41,303 bases of DNA, from positions 1-41,303 of the forward strand of contig CAKZUQ010000005.1 of NCBI GenBank assembly GCA_937923325.1, in the 5' to 3' direction. A program made the position numbers and the translations under genes. Shown one piece after another: positions 1 to 7,395 of the stretch. The first letter of the stretch is position 1. Each line of letters starts with the position of its first letter. This stretch comes from an uncultured Bacteriovoracaceae bacterium. GTDB taxonomy: Bacteria > Bdellovibrionota > Bacteriovoracia > Bacteriovoracales > Bacteriovoracaceae. Under the pieces are notes generated by a model, which saw nothing but the letters and a program-made list of their open reading frames with translations, was not told where the DNA came from and did not search any database.

Positions 1-87
1 CGAAAATGTAAGTTGATTCAAAGAACATCTTATGGTCTTAAATCCTTTGAGAATTATAGATTAAGAGCACTCTACAGTTGTAGTTAG
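1..87 (+). pseudogene. C-terminal tail of an ISL3-like transposase (cut by window edge)
   Basis: Frame 1 is open from the first base to a TAG at 85-87 and encodes 28 residues. These include KLIQRTSYGLKSFENYRLRAL, which resembles the conserved end of ISL3-family transposases (typically K-hydrophobic-KR..G.RNF.N.R.R). The rest lies outside the window, so I cannot tell whether the gene is intact. No protein-coding continuation is seen after the stop. A different IS family with a similar C-terminus cannot be excluded. Confidence 0.55.
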
Positions 88-456
88 GACTTCAGGCGAG
101 AGGTCACTAAGACTGGACTCAGCTTGAATTTTAGGCGCAGGTCTTCCTCCCACAATAGGCTGGGCTGATATCGCTATGACTAGAGTTTTCAAAACTAGTT
201 GAATTTAAATAAAAAAGGTGCGATATGATATTTGAAAAACTGAAATCAGTCGTTCGATATGGTTTTCTGTTGGGCTTCTTTAAGATTGACCCACCACCAA
301 GTTTCTAGATCCGTAAATACTAGTCTGATTAACTCTAAGACAATTACTTTTATTGAATACAGACTTATCAATCCAAGAGTCACCTCAAAGGCTAAATTGA
401 TTACTACACCATAATATCGAAGAGATTTGTAAATAATATTTCGAAGTTTAAAAACT
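88..456. other. Non-coding stretch downstream of the transposase tail
   Basis: I see no convincing gene here. A 27-codon ATG frame at 225-308 has no Shine-Dalgarno sequence and no recognisable family. The segment at about 288-312 (starts GACCCACCACC, ends TAGATCC) loosely resembles the right inverted repeat of ISL3 elements. The IS boundary might therefore lie near 312, but the matching left end is outside the window, so this is only a suggestion. Confidence 0.4.
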
Positions 457-498
457 AAAAAGTCCCCATAAATACGAATACTTATGAGGACTTTTTTT
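457..498. terminator. Bidirectional intrinsic terminator next to tRNA-Val
   Basis: The arms AAAAAGTCC and GGACTTTTT, extended by CATAA/TTATG with one mismatch, flank a short loop. T-runs lie on both sides. It lies just downstream of the minus-strand tRNA-Val and can also stop plus-strand transcription coming from the IS side. Confidence 0.75.
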
Positions 499-507
499 AA
501 TAATATA

Positions 508-583
508 TGGTGGGCGTTGACGGGATCGAACCGCCGACATCTACCTTGTAAGGGTAGCGCTCTCCCAGCTGAGCTAAACGCCC
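508..583 (-). tRNA. tRNA-Val (anticodon UAC)
   Basis: A complete cloverleaf can be folded on the minus strand: 7-bp acceptor GGGCGTT/AACGCCC, D arm GCTC/GAGC, anticodon stem CTACC/GGTAG with loop CTTACAA (anticodon TAC), T stem GGCGG/CCGTC with loop TTCGATC. The discriminator A is followed by an encoded CCA. It reads valine GUA and probably other GUN codons. It lies downstream of lon on the same strand, separated from it by the lon terminator. Confidence 0.97.
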
Positions 584-651
584 AAAATGATTAATCATTT
601 GGTTCATCTAAATTAATGGATTGAGATATATCTGTCAATACCTTATGAGTT

Positions 652-690
652 TTTTTTCAAAAAAAGAGGAGATATCTCTATCTCCCCTTA
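652..690 (-). terminator. Intrinsic terminator of lon
   Basis: On the minus strand a stem AAGGGGAGATA / TATCTCCTCTT (one wobble) with a 4-nt loop is followed directly by a long T-run. It lies 27 bases after the lon stop codon. Confidence 0.85.
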
Positions 691-716
691 AGTCATCATC
701 GAATTTTATTTAGTCA

Positions 717-3134
717 CTAGTTCGCAACTTGTTGTTCAGCTGTTTTCTCACCATCTAGGACAGTAAAGCCTCTGTCTTTCATAAAGTCCTCTGGCTTTTT
801 AAGATCTAAAGCAATTTTTAGAACTTCTTCAGCCTCAGAGACTGGGAATATATTTAATCCACCTTTAATCTCTTTAGGTATCTTCACTAAATCTTTAGCA
901 TTCTTTTGTGGAATAACAATTGTTGTTACACCAGCTTGTTTAGCAGCTAAAAGCTTTTCTTTTAATCCGCCGATCGGCATGACACGTCCACGGATTGAAA
1001 TCTCTCCAGTCATGGCAACATCTTGTCGTACTGGTATATTCGCTATCGCAGAAGTTAAAGCCGTGGCCATTGTTATTCCGGCACTTGGACCATCTTTTGG
1101 AGTTGCCCCATCTGGAACATGAACATGAATATCATTCTTAGAATACCACTCATGATCTACACCAAGTCTATCACCTATTGATCTAACATAACTTAAAGCA
1201 GCTTTTGCAGATTCTTGCATAACTTCACCAAGTTTACCTGTGACTTGAATTCTTCCAGTTCCTGGAACTGTAACAACTTCAATATTCAGTAATTCACCAC
1301 CAACGCTAGTGTAAGCAAGGCCATTAACTAAACCAACCTCTGGTTTCTTTTCGATTTCAGTAGAATCAAAAACTACAGGCCCTAAATATTTTTCACAAGC
1401 TTTTTCAGTAACAGTATACTTCTTACCCTTTTCAACATCATTAGTTACAACATCTGTAGCAATCTTTCTTGAAACAGTATTTAGAAGTCTTTGTAAGTTT
1501 CTTACTCCAGACTCTTTAGTATAACCTCTAATAATCTTAGTAAAAATTCTATCACTCATCGATACTGGATACTCTTCAAGTCCATGACTCTTAATAGACC
1601 TATCCATTAAGTATCTCTTTGCGATTTGAAGTTTCTCAAATGGAGTATATCCAGCAATATGAATCATTTCCATTCTATCTCTAAGTGGACCAGGAATTCT
1701 TGAAATATCATTTGCAGTCATAACAAACATTACTTTAGATAAATCATATTCCACTTCAATGTAATGATCAGTAAAGTTTTTATTCTGAGCAGGGTCTAGA
1801 ACTTCAAGCATTGCAGCAGAAGGATCACCTTTAAAGTCTGAACTCATTTTATCAATTTCATCTAAAAGAATAATTGGATTACTCGTTTTTGCTTTTTTCA
1901 TAGCTTGCATGATCTTACCTGGCATCGCACCAACATAAGTCCTTCTATGTCCACGAATTTCAGCTTCATCTCTAACACCACCTAAAGAAATTCGAACAAA
2001 CTCTCTTCCCATACTAGTCGCTAGAGATTGGCAGATTGATGTCTTACCAACACCTGGAGGACCTGCTAAACATAAAACTGTTCCAGTTGTCTTATTGTCG
2101 TCTTGAACAAGACTTCTGACAGACATATATTCTAAAATTCTTTCTTTAACATCTTCAAGCCCGTAGTGTTCATCATCTAAAACTTTTTTAGCATGTTTTA
2201 CACTATTGTCATCAGTTGAATACTCTGCCCATGGAAGTGATAGCATCCAATCAACATAATTTCTTACAACTGCTGATTCTGCTGACATAGGAGACATCGA
2301 TTTAAGCTTCTTAATCTCTTTAGTTACTTTCTCTCTAACTTCATCAGGCATATTCTTTGCTGCAAGTTTCTCTTCCATTTCTTGAAGATCTGTCTTACCG
2401 TCATCCTTAGAACCAAGTTCTTTTTGGATAGCATTCATTTGCTCGTTTAAGTAGTATTCTTTTTGAGATTTTTCCATCTGTTGCTTAACGCGAGTTCTAA
2501 TTTTCTTCTCAACATTAATTACTTCAATCTCACCCTGCATTTTTTCAAGAAGAAGCTTTAACCTTCCCTCAACATTTACAGTATTTAATATTTCTTGTTT
2601 TTCAGGAATCTTCATCGTTAAATGAGCAACGATAATATCAGATAATCTTGATGGATCATTGATCGATGAAATACTCATCAATAATTCAGGTGGGATTCTC
2701 TTATTAAGTTTAACATATTGCTCAAAGATATTTTTTACAGATCTGATTGTTGCCTCTAAAGAAACAGGGTCTGTTTCGATATCGTCACACTTTGATACGT
2801 CTGCAAAGTATCCTTCAGGAGTGCATTCAAATTTCGTAATTTCAGCTCTATGCTTACCTTCGATTAAAACCTTTACAGTATTATCCGGTAACCTAAGCAT
2901 CTGAATAATATTTACAACAGTACCTACATTGTAAACATCTTCCCTTTCAGGGTTTAGAACGCTTGCATCCTTTTGAGTAATAAGAAATAGTTCATTACCA
3001 TTTTTTGCTGCTTTTTCTAAAGCTGCAATAGATTTCTCTCTTCCTACAAATAATGGAACAACCATATGTGGAAAGATGATTACATCTCTAAGTGGTAATA
3101 ACGGGTAGTTTTTCGATGACTTCTTGTCCGACAT
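717..3134 (-). CDS. lon: ATP-dependent protease Lon
   Basis: Cytoplasmic AAA+ serine protease that unfolds and degrades damaged and regulatory proteins as a hexamer. The 805-aa product has the usual architecture. The N-terminal substrate-binding LON domain covers about 1-200 (starts YPLLPLRDVIIFPHMVVPL). A coiled-coil region follows, then the AAA+ module with Walker A GPPGVGKTS near 358 and Walker B IILLDEIDKM near 422. The protease domain carries the catalytic Ser in DGPSAG near 682 and the Lys in GGLKEK near 725, almost the same numbering as the E. coli enzyme. The ATG is preceded by AGGAGG at good spacing. It is last in the clpP-clpX-lon series but separated from clpX by a terminator, so it is likely transcribed at least partly from its own promoter in 3135-3207. 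Confidence 0.98.
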   Translation of the reverse strand: MSDKKSSKNYPLLPLRDVIIFPHMVVPLFVGREKSIAALEKAAKNGNELFLITQKDASVLNPEREDVYNVGTVVNIIQMLRLPDNTVKVLIEGKHRAEITKFECTPEGYFADVSKCDDIETDPVSLEATIRSVKNIFEQYVKLNKRIPPELLMSISSINDPSRLSDIIVAHLTMKIPEKQEILNTVNVEGRLKLLLEKMQGEIEVINVEKKIRTRVKQQMEKSQKEYYLNEQMNAIQKELGSKDDGKTDLQEMEEKLAAKNMPDEVREKVTKEIKKLKSMSPMSAESAVVRNYVDWMLSLPWAEYSTDDNSVKHAKKVLDDEHYGLEDVKERILEYMSVRSLVQDDNKTTGTVLCLAGPPGVGKTSICQSLATSMGREFVRISLGGVRDEAEIRGHRRTYVGAMPGKIMQAMKKAKTSNPIILLDEIDKMSSDFKGDPSAAMLEVLDPAQNKNFTDHYIEVEYDLSKVMFVMTANDISRIPGPLRDRMEMIHIAGYTPFEKLQIAKRYLMDRSIKSHGLEEYPVSMSDRIFTKIIRGYTKESGVRNLQRLLNTVSRKIATDVVTNDVEKGKKYTVTEKACEKYLGPVVFDSTEIEKKPEVGLVNGLAYTSVGGELLNIEVVTVPGTGRIQVTGKLGEVMQESAKAALSYVRSIGDRLGVDHEWYSKNDIHVHVPDGATPKDGPSAGITMATALTSAIANIPVRQDVAMTGEISIRGRVMPIGGLKEKLLAAKQAGVTTIVIPQKNAKDLVKIPKEIKGGLNIFPVSEAEEVLKIALDLKKPEDFMKDRGFTVLDGEKTAEQQVAN

Positions 3135-3207
3135 AGCACCTCCTGCGCTTTAGACCCTTGGACATTGGATCTATATATATATTGTGACCTATATTTGGAT
3201 TTAAATC

Positions 3208-3243
3208 AAAAAAAAAGCTTAGGAAAAATTCTCCTAAGCTTAT
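3208..3243 (-). terminator. Intrinsic terminator of clpX
   Basis: A perfect 10-bp stem AAGCTTAGGA / TCCTAAGCTT with a 7-nt loop is followed on the minus strand by nine Ts. It separates clpX from lon. Confidence 0.9.
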
Positions 3244-3280
3244 TTTATTTACAAATCATAAAATTAATTCATAGTTTTAA

Positions 3281-4585
3281 CTATGAAGCATCAGCAGTCT
3301 TAATACTTGACTTCTTCTCTGCCTGAAGGTTTTTCTTCTCACCTTCAATTAAGGTTGGTTTCTCAGTTCCCTCAATAGCAGCTTTTGTAACGACACATTT
3401 ATTAATTTTTTCATTACTTGGAATCTCATACATCACGTCTAACATTGTCTGTTCAAGAATAGATCTAAGTCCTCTTGCTCCAGTTTTTTTGTTAATTGCA
3501 GTCTTGGCAACTTCTAACAATGCCTCTTCCTCAAATTCAAGCTCGATACCATCAAATTCAAAAAGCTTTTGATATTGTTTCGTAATAGCATTCTTAGGCT
3601 TTGTTAAAATTTGTACTAAAGCGTCCTCATCTAATTCTTCTAGCAGTGCATTGACAGGTAACCTACCAACAAACTCAGGAATCAATCCAAACTTACTTAA
3701 ATCTTGAGATTCGATTCCACCAAGATTTTCAACATTTGTCTTTTTTACAGCACCATCGTCTTTCTTTTTAGCAGCAAGCCCTAATACTGACTTTTTCTTT
3801 TGTCTTTGTTCTATAACTTTGTCTAAACCAACAAATGCACCAGCAACAATAAATAGAATATTCTTAGTGTCTACTTGTAAGAACTCTTGTTGTGGATGTT
3901 TTCTTCCACCTTTAGGAGGAACAGAAGCAATAGTTCCTTCAATTAACTTAAGTAATGCTTGCTGAACCCCCTCACCAGAAACGTCTCTAGTTATAGAAGG
4001 GTTTTCAGATTTCCTAGCAATTTTATCGATCTCATCAATGTAAACAATACCTCTTTGAGCTCTCTCAATATCATAATCACAGTTTTGGAGTAAGTTTAAA
4101 ATAATATTTTCAACATCCTCTCCAACATAACCGGCCTCTGTTAATGAAGTTGCATCTGCAATTGCAAATGGTACATTTAAATACTTTGCAAGTGATTGGG
4201 CTATTAATGTTTTACCGGAACCAGTAGGCCCTGCTAAAAGAATATTAGACTTTGCCAGCTCTACATCACCATCTTTTCCATTTGGCTTATAACTAAGTCT
4301 TTTGTAATGATTATGAACAGCTACAGAAATAATTTTCTTTGCTCTGCTTTGGCCTATTACATAATTATCCAAATGTTCCTTAATCTCTTGAGGTTTTGGT
4401 ACATTATCCAAGTTTGTCTTTGAAACTTGTTTAACAGAGTCCTCATAAATAATATCATTACAAAGCTCAATACATTCATCACAGATATATACACCTGGTC
4501 CAGCAATTAACTTCTTAACTTCTTTTTGTGACTTCCCACAAAAATTACAATTCAACGGGTTGTTCGCATCTTTTTTAGAACTCAT
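3281..4585 (-). CDS. clpX: ATP-dependent Clp protease ATP-binding subunit ClpX
   Basis: AAA+ unfoldase that recognises tagged substrates and threads them into ClpP. The 434-aa product starts with the C4 zinc-binding domain (Cys13, Cys16, Cys35, Cys38). Walker A GPTGSGKT lies near 120, followed by the pore loop GYVGED, Walker [11 protein letters not shown], and the RKH loop in [19 protein letters not shown] in the C-terminal half of the AAA+ module occupies the place of the ClpP-docking IGF loop, as in many relatives. The C-terminal tail after about 410 is Lys/Glu rich and not part of the conserved core. The gene follows clpP by 23 bases, so the two are probably cotranscribed and act as one protease. 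Confidence 0.98.
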   Translation of the reverse strand: MSSKKDANNPLNCNFCGKSQKEVKKLIAGPGVYICDECIELCNDIIYEDSVKQVSKTNLDNVPKPQEIKEHLDNYVIGQSRAKKIISVAVHNHYKRLSYKPNGKDGDVELAKSNILLAGPTGSGKTLIAQSLAKYLNVPFAIADATSLTEAGYVGEDVENIILNLLQNCDYDIERAQRGIVYIDEIDKIARKSENPSITRDVSGEGVQQALLKLIEGTIASVPPKGGRKHPQQEFLQVDTKNILFIVAGAFVGLDKVIEQRQKKKSVLGLAAKKKDDGAVKKTNVENLGGIESQDLSKFGLIPEFVGRLPVNALLEELDEDALVQILTKPKNAITKQYQKLFEFDGIELEFEEEALLEVAKTAINKKTGARGLRSILEQTMLDVMYEIPSNEKINKCVVTKAAIEGTEKPTLIEGEKKNLQAEKKSSIKTADAS

Positions 4586-4608
4586 ACTTTGATCCTTTTA
4601 TTATCAAA

Positions 4609-5223
4609 TTATTTACTTTCAATCTTACCTTTAGGTTCAATAATATGGTCTATCAATCCCATATCTAAAGCTTTTTGTGGACTTAGATAATTATCTCTAT
4701 CCATAGCTTTTTCATAATCATCATACTTTAAGTCTTTTGAAGAATGATCTACATATATTTGTGTCAATTGACCTTTTAAATCTTGAATTTCTGCCGCTTG
4801 AATTTGAATATCACTAGCTTGTCCTCTAGCTCCACCTAAAGGTTGGTGAATCATAATTCTAGCATGTGGCATAGCATATCTATTATCTTTTGCACCGGCA
4901 CTTAACAATAAAGACCCCATAGATGCTGCAAGACCTACACAGTAAGTATAAACAGGACATGAAATATGTTGCATTAAATCGTAAATACCTAATCCAGCAT
5001 AAACACTTCCACCTGGAGAATTTATATAAAAATGTATTGGAGCTTCAGGATCATTTTGTTCTAAGAATAACATTTGAGCTACTAGTAAGTTAGCAATTGT
5101 ATCGTTAACTTCTGTTCCTAAAAATATAATTCTATCCAGTAATAGTCTTGAATAAATATCATACTGTCTCTCACCTCTAGCCGTTTGTTCAATTACAACG
5201 GGATTTGGTATATACATTTTCAT
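4609..5223 (-). CDS. clpP: ATP-dependent Clp protease proteolytic subunit ClpP
   Basis: Tetradecameric serine peptidase that pairs with ClpX. The core is complete: [17 protein letters not shown] (oxyanion region), catalytic Ser in GLAASMGS near 101, His in MIHQPLGG near 126, and the Asp in the [11 protein letters not shown] segment. The frame stays open upstream to 5265. The ATG at 5223 (protein begins MKMYIPNP) was chosen because AAGGA lies 7 bases before it, and because the upstream 14 residues are Lys-rich and atypical. This gives 204 aa, the usual family length. The trigger-factor gene that commonly precedes clpP is not here; the upstream region is shared with a divergent sigma-54-dependent gene. 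Confidence 0.96.
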   Translation of the reverse strand: MKMYIPNPVVIEQTARGERQYDIYSRLLLDRIIFLGTEVNDTIANLLVAQMLFLEQNDPEAPIHFYINSPGGSVYAGLGIYDLMQHISCPVYTYCVGLAASMGSLLLSAGAKDNRYAMPHARIMIHQPLGGARGQASDIQIQAAEIQDLKGQLTQIYVDHSSKDLKYDDYEKAMDRDNYLSPQKALDMGLIDHIIEPKGKIESK

Positions 5224-5540
5224 CTTTAAATCCTTTTTTTGTTTCTTAAAGCTTTTTATCTTCATCGGTATTTAATTTGAGGAGCTAAAGCATTATATTT
5301 ATAATTTTTTAAGACTTACCTCTTAAATATTAAGTATTTACTCCTCTCTATATCGGGGACAAACTTATCCCAGCAAACTTTGCCGGAGGCAGTGTGACAA
5401 TGTAAAACTTACTCTAAATGCGCGCATAATCATGAGTAAAGATTACAAAACACAGTGTTTCAAAATGAAAAACACTTGTAAGTGTGAGCTTTTATTAATA
5501 AATATCTAATTACTGTAGAGAGAAATATTAACGAGAGTCT
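5224..5540. promoter_or_regulatory. Dyad-rich divergent control region between clpP and a sigma-54 gene
   Basis: No gene is seen. Within 120 bases there are four inverted repeats: GGGACAAACTTATCCC (5356-5371, imperfect), CCAGCAAACTTTGCCGG (5370-5386, core GCAAA-C-TTTGC), the perfect palindrome ATGCGCGCAT (5418-5427), and AGTGTTT/AAACACT (5454-5460 and 5470-5476). They lie about 65-185 bases upstream of the sigma-54 promoter, where enhancer-binding activators normally bind. The first two could equally form two tandem hairpins in a clpP leader transcript. The segment is visibly richer in G and C than its surroundings. Confidence 0.5.
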
Positions 5541-5555
5541 TGGCACAGTTGTTGC
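5541..5555 (+). promoter_or_regulatory. Sigma-54 (RpoN) -24/-12 promoter
   Basis: TGGCAC-AGTTG-TTGC matches the sigma-54 consensus TGGCAC-N5-TTGC exactly, with the GG and GC dinucleotides at the required spacing. Transcription should begin near 5567, leaving a leader of roughly 45 bases with a good ribosome-binding site before the ATG at 5614. Confidence 0.85.
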
Positions 5556-5613
5556 GAGATATTAAGAGAGAGATAACTTTAAAAAGGATTTTAAGGTTAA
5601 CAAAAAGGAAAGA

Positions 5614-5910
5614 ATGAAAAATAATGTAATTGGAATGGAATCAGCTAAAAGTGAAATTGAAGCAAAGAGAAAAGAAATCACTTTTAAAAACTATCTAAGT
5701 TCATTAAAACAAGAAGAACTTCAAACTGAAGCAAACTTTATTATGAACTCAATGGGCGAAGATGTTAGTCCGGAGATACTTAAAAAGAGTGCCTTATTAA
5801 TGGATGAGTTAGCAAAAAGAGTAAGTGTCGATTCAATGTCTTCCTCAATAAATAACTTTGCAAACTCTCTTAGAAATCAAGTTGAGTCAAAAACAAATAC
5901 ACTTCACTAA
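5614..5910 (+). CDS. Small helical protein under sigma-54 control, function unknown
   Basis: 98 aa with no recognised family. The sequence is strongly charged and predicted helical: a Lys/Glu-rich N-terminal half (SAKSEIEAKRKEITFKNY), a middle segment with EELQTEANFIMNSMG, and an amphipathic C-terminal part ending near RNQVESK. There is no signal peptide or membrane segment, so it is likely cytoplasmic. The ATG has AAGGAAAG just upstream and lies about 60 bases after a perfect sigma-54 promoter. The next gene starts five bases after its stop. The size and mixed helical pattern would suit a regulator, adaptor or anti-sigma-type factor, but nothing in the sequence identifies one. Confidence 0.8.
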   Translation: MKNNVIGMESAKSEIEAKRKEITFKNYLSSLKQEELQTEANFIMNSMGEDVSPEILKKSALLMDELAKRVSVDSMSSSINNFANSLRNQVESKTNTLH

Positions 5911-5915
5911 ATAAT

Positions 5916-6086
5916 ATGTTAACAGACAAAGAGAAACACGACTTCATTAATAACTGTATCAGAATTGAAATTTTGCAAAAAATTATTAATGAAGACATCT
6001 CTCAAAACAAAGAGATTGACTCCCAATACAAAAAAGACTTAAAACGTTTCTATGAAGAGCAAATTAACTTAGTTAAAAAGCTATAG
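5916..6086 (+). CDS. 56-aa hypothetical protein, second gene of the sigma-54 unit
   Basis: A short open frame with ATG at 5916 and TAG at 6084 encodes a 56-aa charged, helical protein (begins MLTDKEKHDFINN, ends EQINLVKKL). There is no good Shine-Dalgarno of its own. It begins five bases after the stop of the upstream gene, which suggests translational coupling. Its stop codon directly abuts the end of the convergent secreted-protein gene. The even mix of Lys, Glu, Asn and Ile matches the neighbours' codon use. No family is recognised, and its reality is inferred from position and composition. Confidence 0.55.
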   Translation: MLTDKEKHDFINNCIRIEILQKIINEDISQNKEIDSQYKKDLKRFYEEQINLVKKL

Positions 6087-6701
6087 CTAAAATTCAATAA
6101 CTTTAGCTCTTGGCTTAAGAATTTTCTCTTTTGGATAATTTGGAGCTTTGATAATCTTTACTCCTTCTATATTTGAAATACCTTTTGTATTCAACAACGA
6201 CAACAACTCAATTTGTTTCTCATTTGAAAATCGGATTTCATCATCAAGAGATTGGTGCTTCTGACATAAACCGACTATTGAAGAAAGTACTCCACTATCT
6301 TTTATATCACATCGAATACCGCTGTTATCAAGTAAGCTACCAGCTAGACCTCCAGAATAAAACTCTATGATCTCCTTCTTGTAGTTAACTCTTTTCAGTT
6401 TACGACTTAAATCTAAAGTTACTGTAAACTCACTGATCTTGTTTCTTTTTGAAACGACTGCAAGAGAACAATCTGATGGATTTAGCCTAAATTCAAGAGG
6501 GTCCTTTCCTAAAGATTTTTTAGATTCTCCCACAAAACCACTCATCGCTTCAATAACTTCACCTTTGATTGGTTCAGGAAAGTTACTTCCAATATTGAAA
6601 TAATAATAAGGATTATAAGTATTGGTTCGACATGAAAGAAATTCACCGGCACTCACATAAAAAGATAATAAGAAACTCAAAAGTATAATTAAAACTTTAA
6701 T
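6087..6701 (-). CDS. Secreted protein of unknown function, probable AUU start
   Basis: The mature region (about 185 aa) has no recognised family; it contains SDCSLAVVSKR, GIRCDIKDSG and VGLCQKH, with several Cys suggesting an exported protein. No ATG or GTG starts this frame. The frame opens after an in-frame TAG at 6711-6713 that itself overlaps AGGAGG (6707-6712). The second ATT after it (6699-6701) sits five bases from AGGAGG and gives (M)KVLIILLSFLLSFYVSA, a textbook signal peptide with an early Lys. The alternative TTG at 6680 has no ribosome-binding site and would lose the basic N-region. I therefore annotate an AUU start, giving 204 aa; a sequencing error (ATG to ATT) is the main alternative. 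Confidence 0.7.
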   Translation of the reverse strand: MKVLIILLSFLLSFYVSAGEFLSCRTNTYNPYYYFNIGSNFPEPIKGEVIEAMSGFVGESKKSLGKDPLEFRLNPSDCSLAVVSKRNKISEFTVTLDLSRKLKRVNYKKEIIEFYSGGLAGSLLDNSGIRCDIKDSGVLSSIVGLCQKHQSLDDEIRFSNEKQIELLSLLNTKGISNIEGVKIIKAPNYPKEKILKPRAKVIEF

Positions 6702-6777
6702 AATGACCTCCTACAGTCTACATAACAAGTTTATCATAGCTCTTTTTTTATAAACAGAAAGTAATAAAAGCTTATAA

Positions 6778-7395
6778 CTACAACCACTGAAGACTTCTAT
6801 AGTCTTGAATTACATATTTATTTAACAAGGCTATTTTTATCTCTGGATCATAACCCAAGATTTTAGCTAGTTCTCTTATGTACTTCTCCTTATCGGGTTT
6901 TTGATTTAAAGAATCAATAAGTGTTTGTAAATAAATTAGGTTGCTAGAAAAAACATCAACGTATTCACTAATCGCTTCACTGTCATATGGAGCTACATCT
7001 AAAAACTCAAGGCCGATGTTACTCATTGTTAAATTATCAATTGAGTTGGTTATTTTTTGTCTTCTAACGACTTTACACCTTACTTTTACTATTTTTGCTT
7101 TTAGTAAGTCTTTAGAGTATGAACTTAATTTTTCGAAATCAAAATTCTTGAAAAAAGGATATCTACAGACCTTAATCAACAAGAAAAATGAATTCTCCTC
7201 TTCAGGAAAATTTTGGACATGGTTAAGTAATAGACCTCCTCTGGAAATATTGAAGGCTATTGATTTTAAAATAACACTATTTCTATCACTTTTTAAAATA
7301 ACTTCTTCTCTATAAGGAGCTCTTAAATCTTTTCTTTGATAAGTCTTGTTTTTATAAAAGTTCACTAGCAATTTCAGATAAAGGAGATCTCTCAC
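6778..7395 (-). CDS. PilZ-domain protein
   Basis: About 205 aa. The segment from about 19 to 132 has PilZ features: RKDLRAPY (an RxxxR-type c-di-GMP-binding start), a strand-rich region, NISRGG (the [D/N]xSxxG motif) and IGLEFLD at the end of the barrel. A helical C-terminal extension of about 65 residues follows. Such proteins bind cyclic di-GMP and act as effectors. The frame starts at a GTG 44 bases inside the end of the phoH gene, without an obvious Shine-Dalgarno; a second GTG (7363-7365) is possible. The overlap implies coupled translation with phoH. Confidence 0.75.
   Translation of the reverse strand: MRDLLYLKLLVNFYKNKTYQRKDLRAPYREEVILKSDRNSVILKSIAFNISRGGLLLNHVQNFPEEENSFFLLIKVCRYPFFKNFDFEKLSSYSKDLLKAKIVKVRCKVVRRQKITNSIDNLTMSNIGLEFLDVAPYDSEAISEYVDVFSSNLIYLQTLIDSLNQKPDKEKYIRELAKILGYDPEIKIALLNKYVIQDYRSLQWL

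Noticed and set aside
225..308. 27-codon ATG frame downstream of the transposase tail
   Set aside because: No Shine-Dalgarno, no recognised family, and it ends in what may be the IS terminal repeat.
2659..2904. 81-codon frame opposite lon
   Set aside because: Lies fully antisense inside the conserved N-terminal domain of lon, no ribosome-binding site; a shadow. The same applies to other antisense frames inside rplI, miaB, motA, gshB and the DUF2780 gene.
5350..5400. Possible c-di-GMP (GEMM) riboswitch in the clpP leader
   Set aside because: GCAAA and GCCTCCGGC elements are present on one strand or the other, but in the wrong order and without the GEMM tetraloop and receptor. Two simple inverted repeats explain the sequence.
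5432..5509. 25-codon ATG frame in the clpP upstream region
   Set aside because: No ribosome-binding site, spans an inverted repeat, and atypical composition (several Cys); likely chance.
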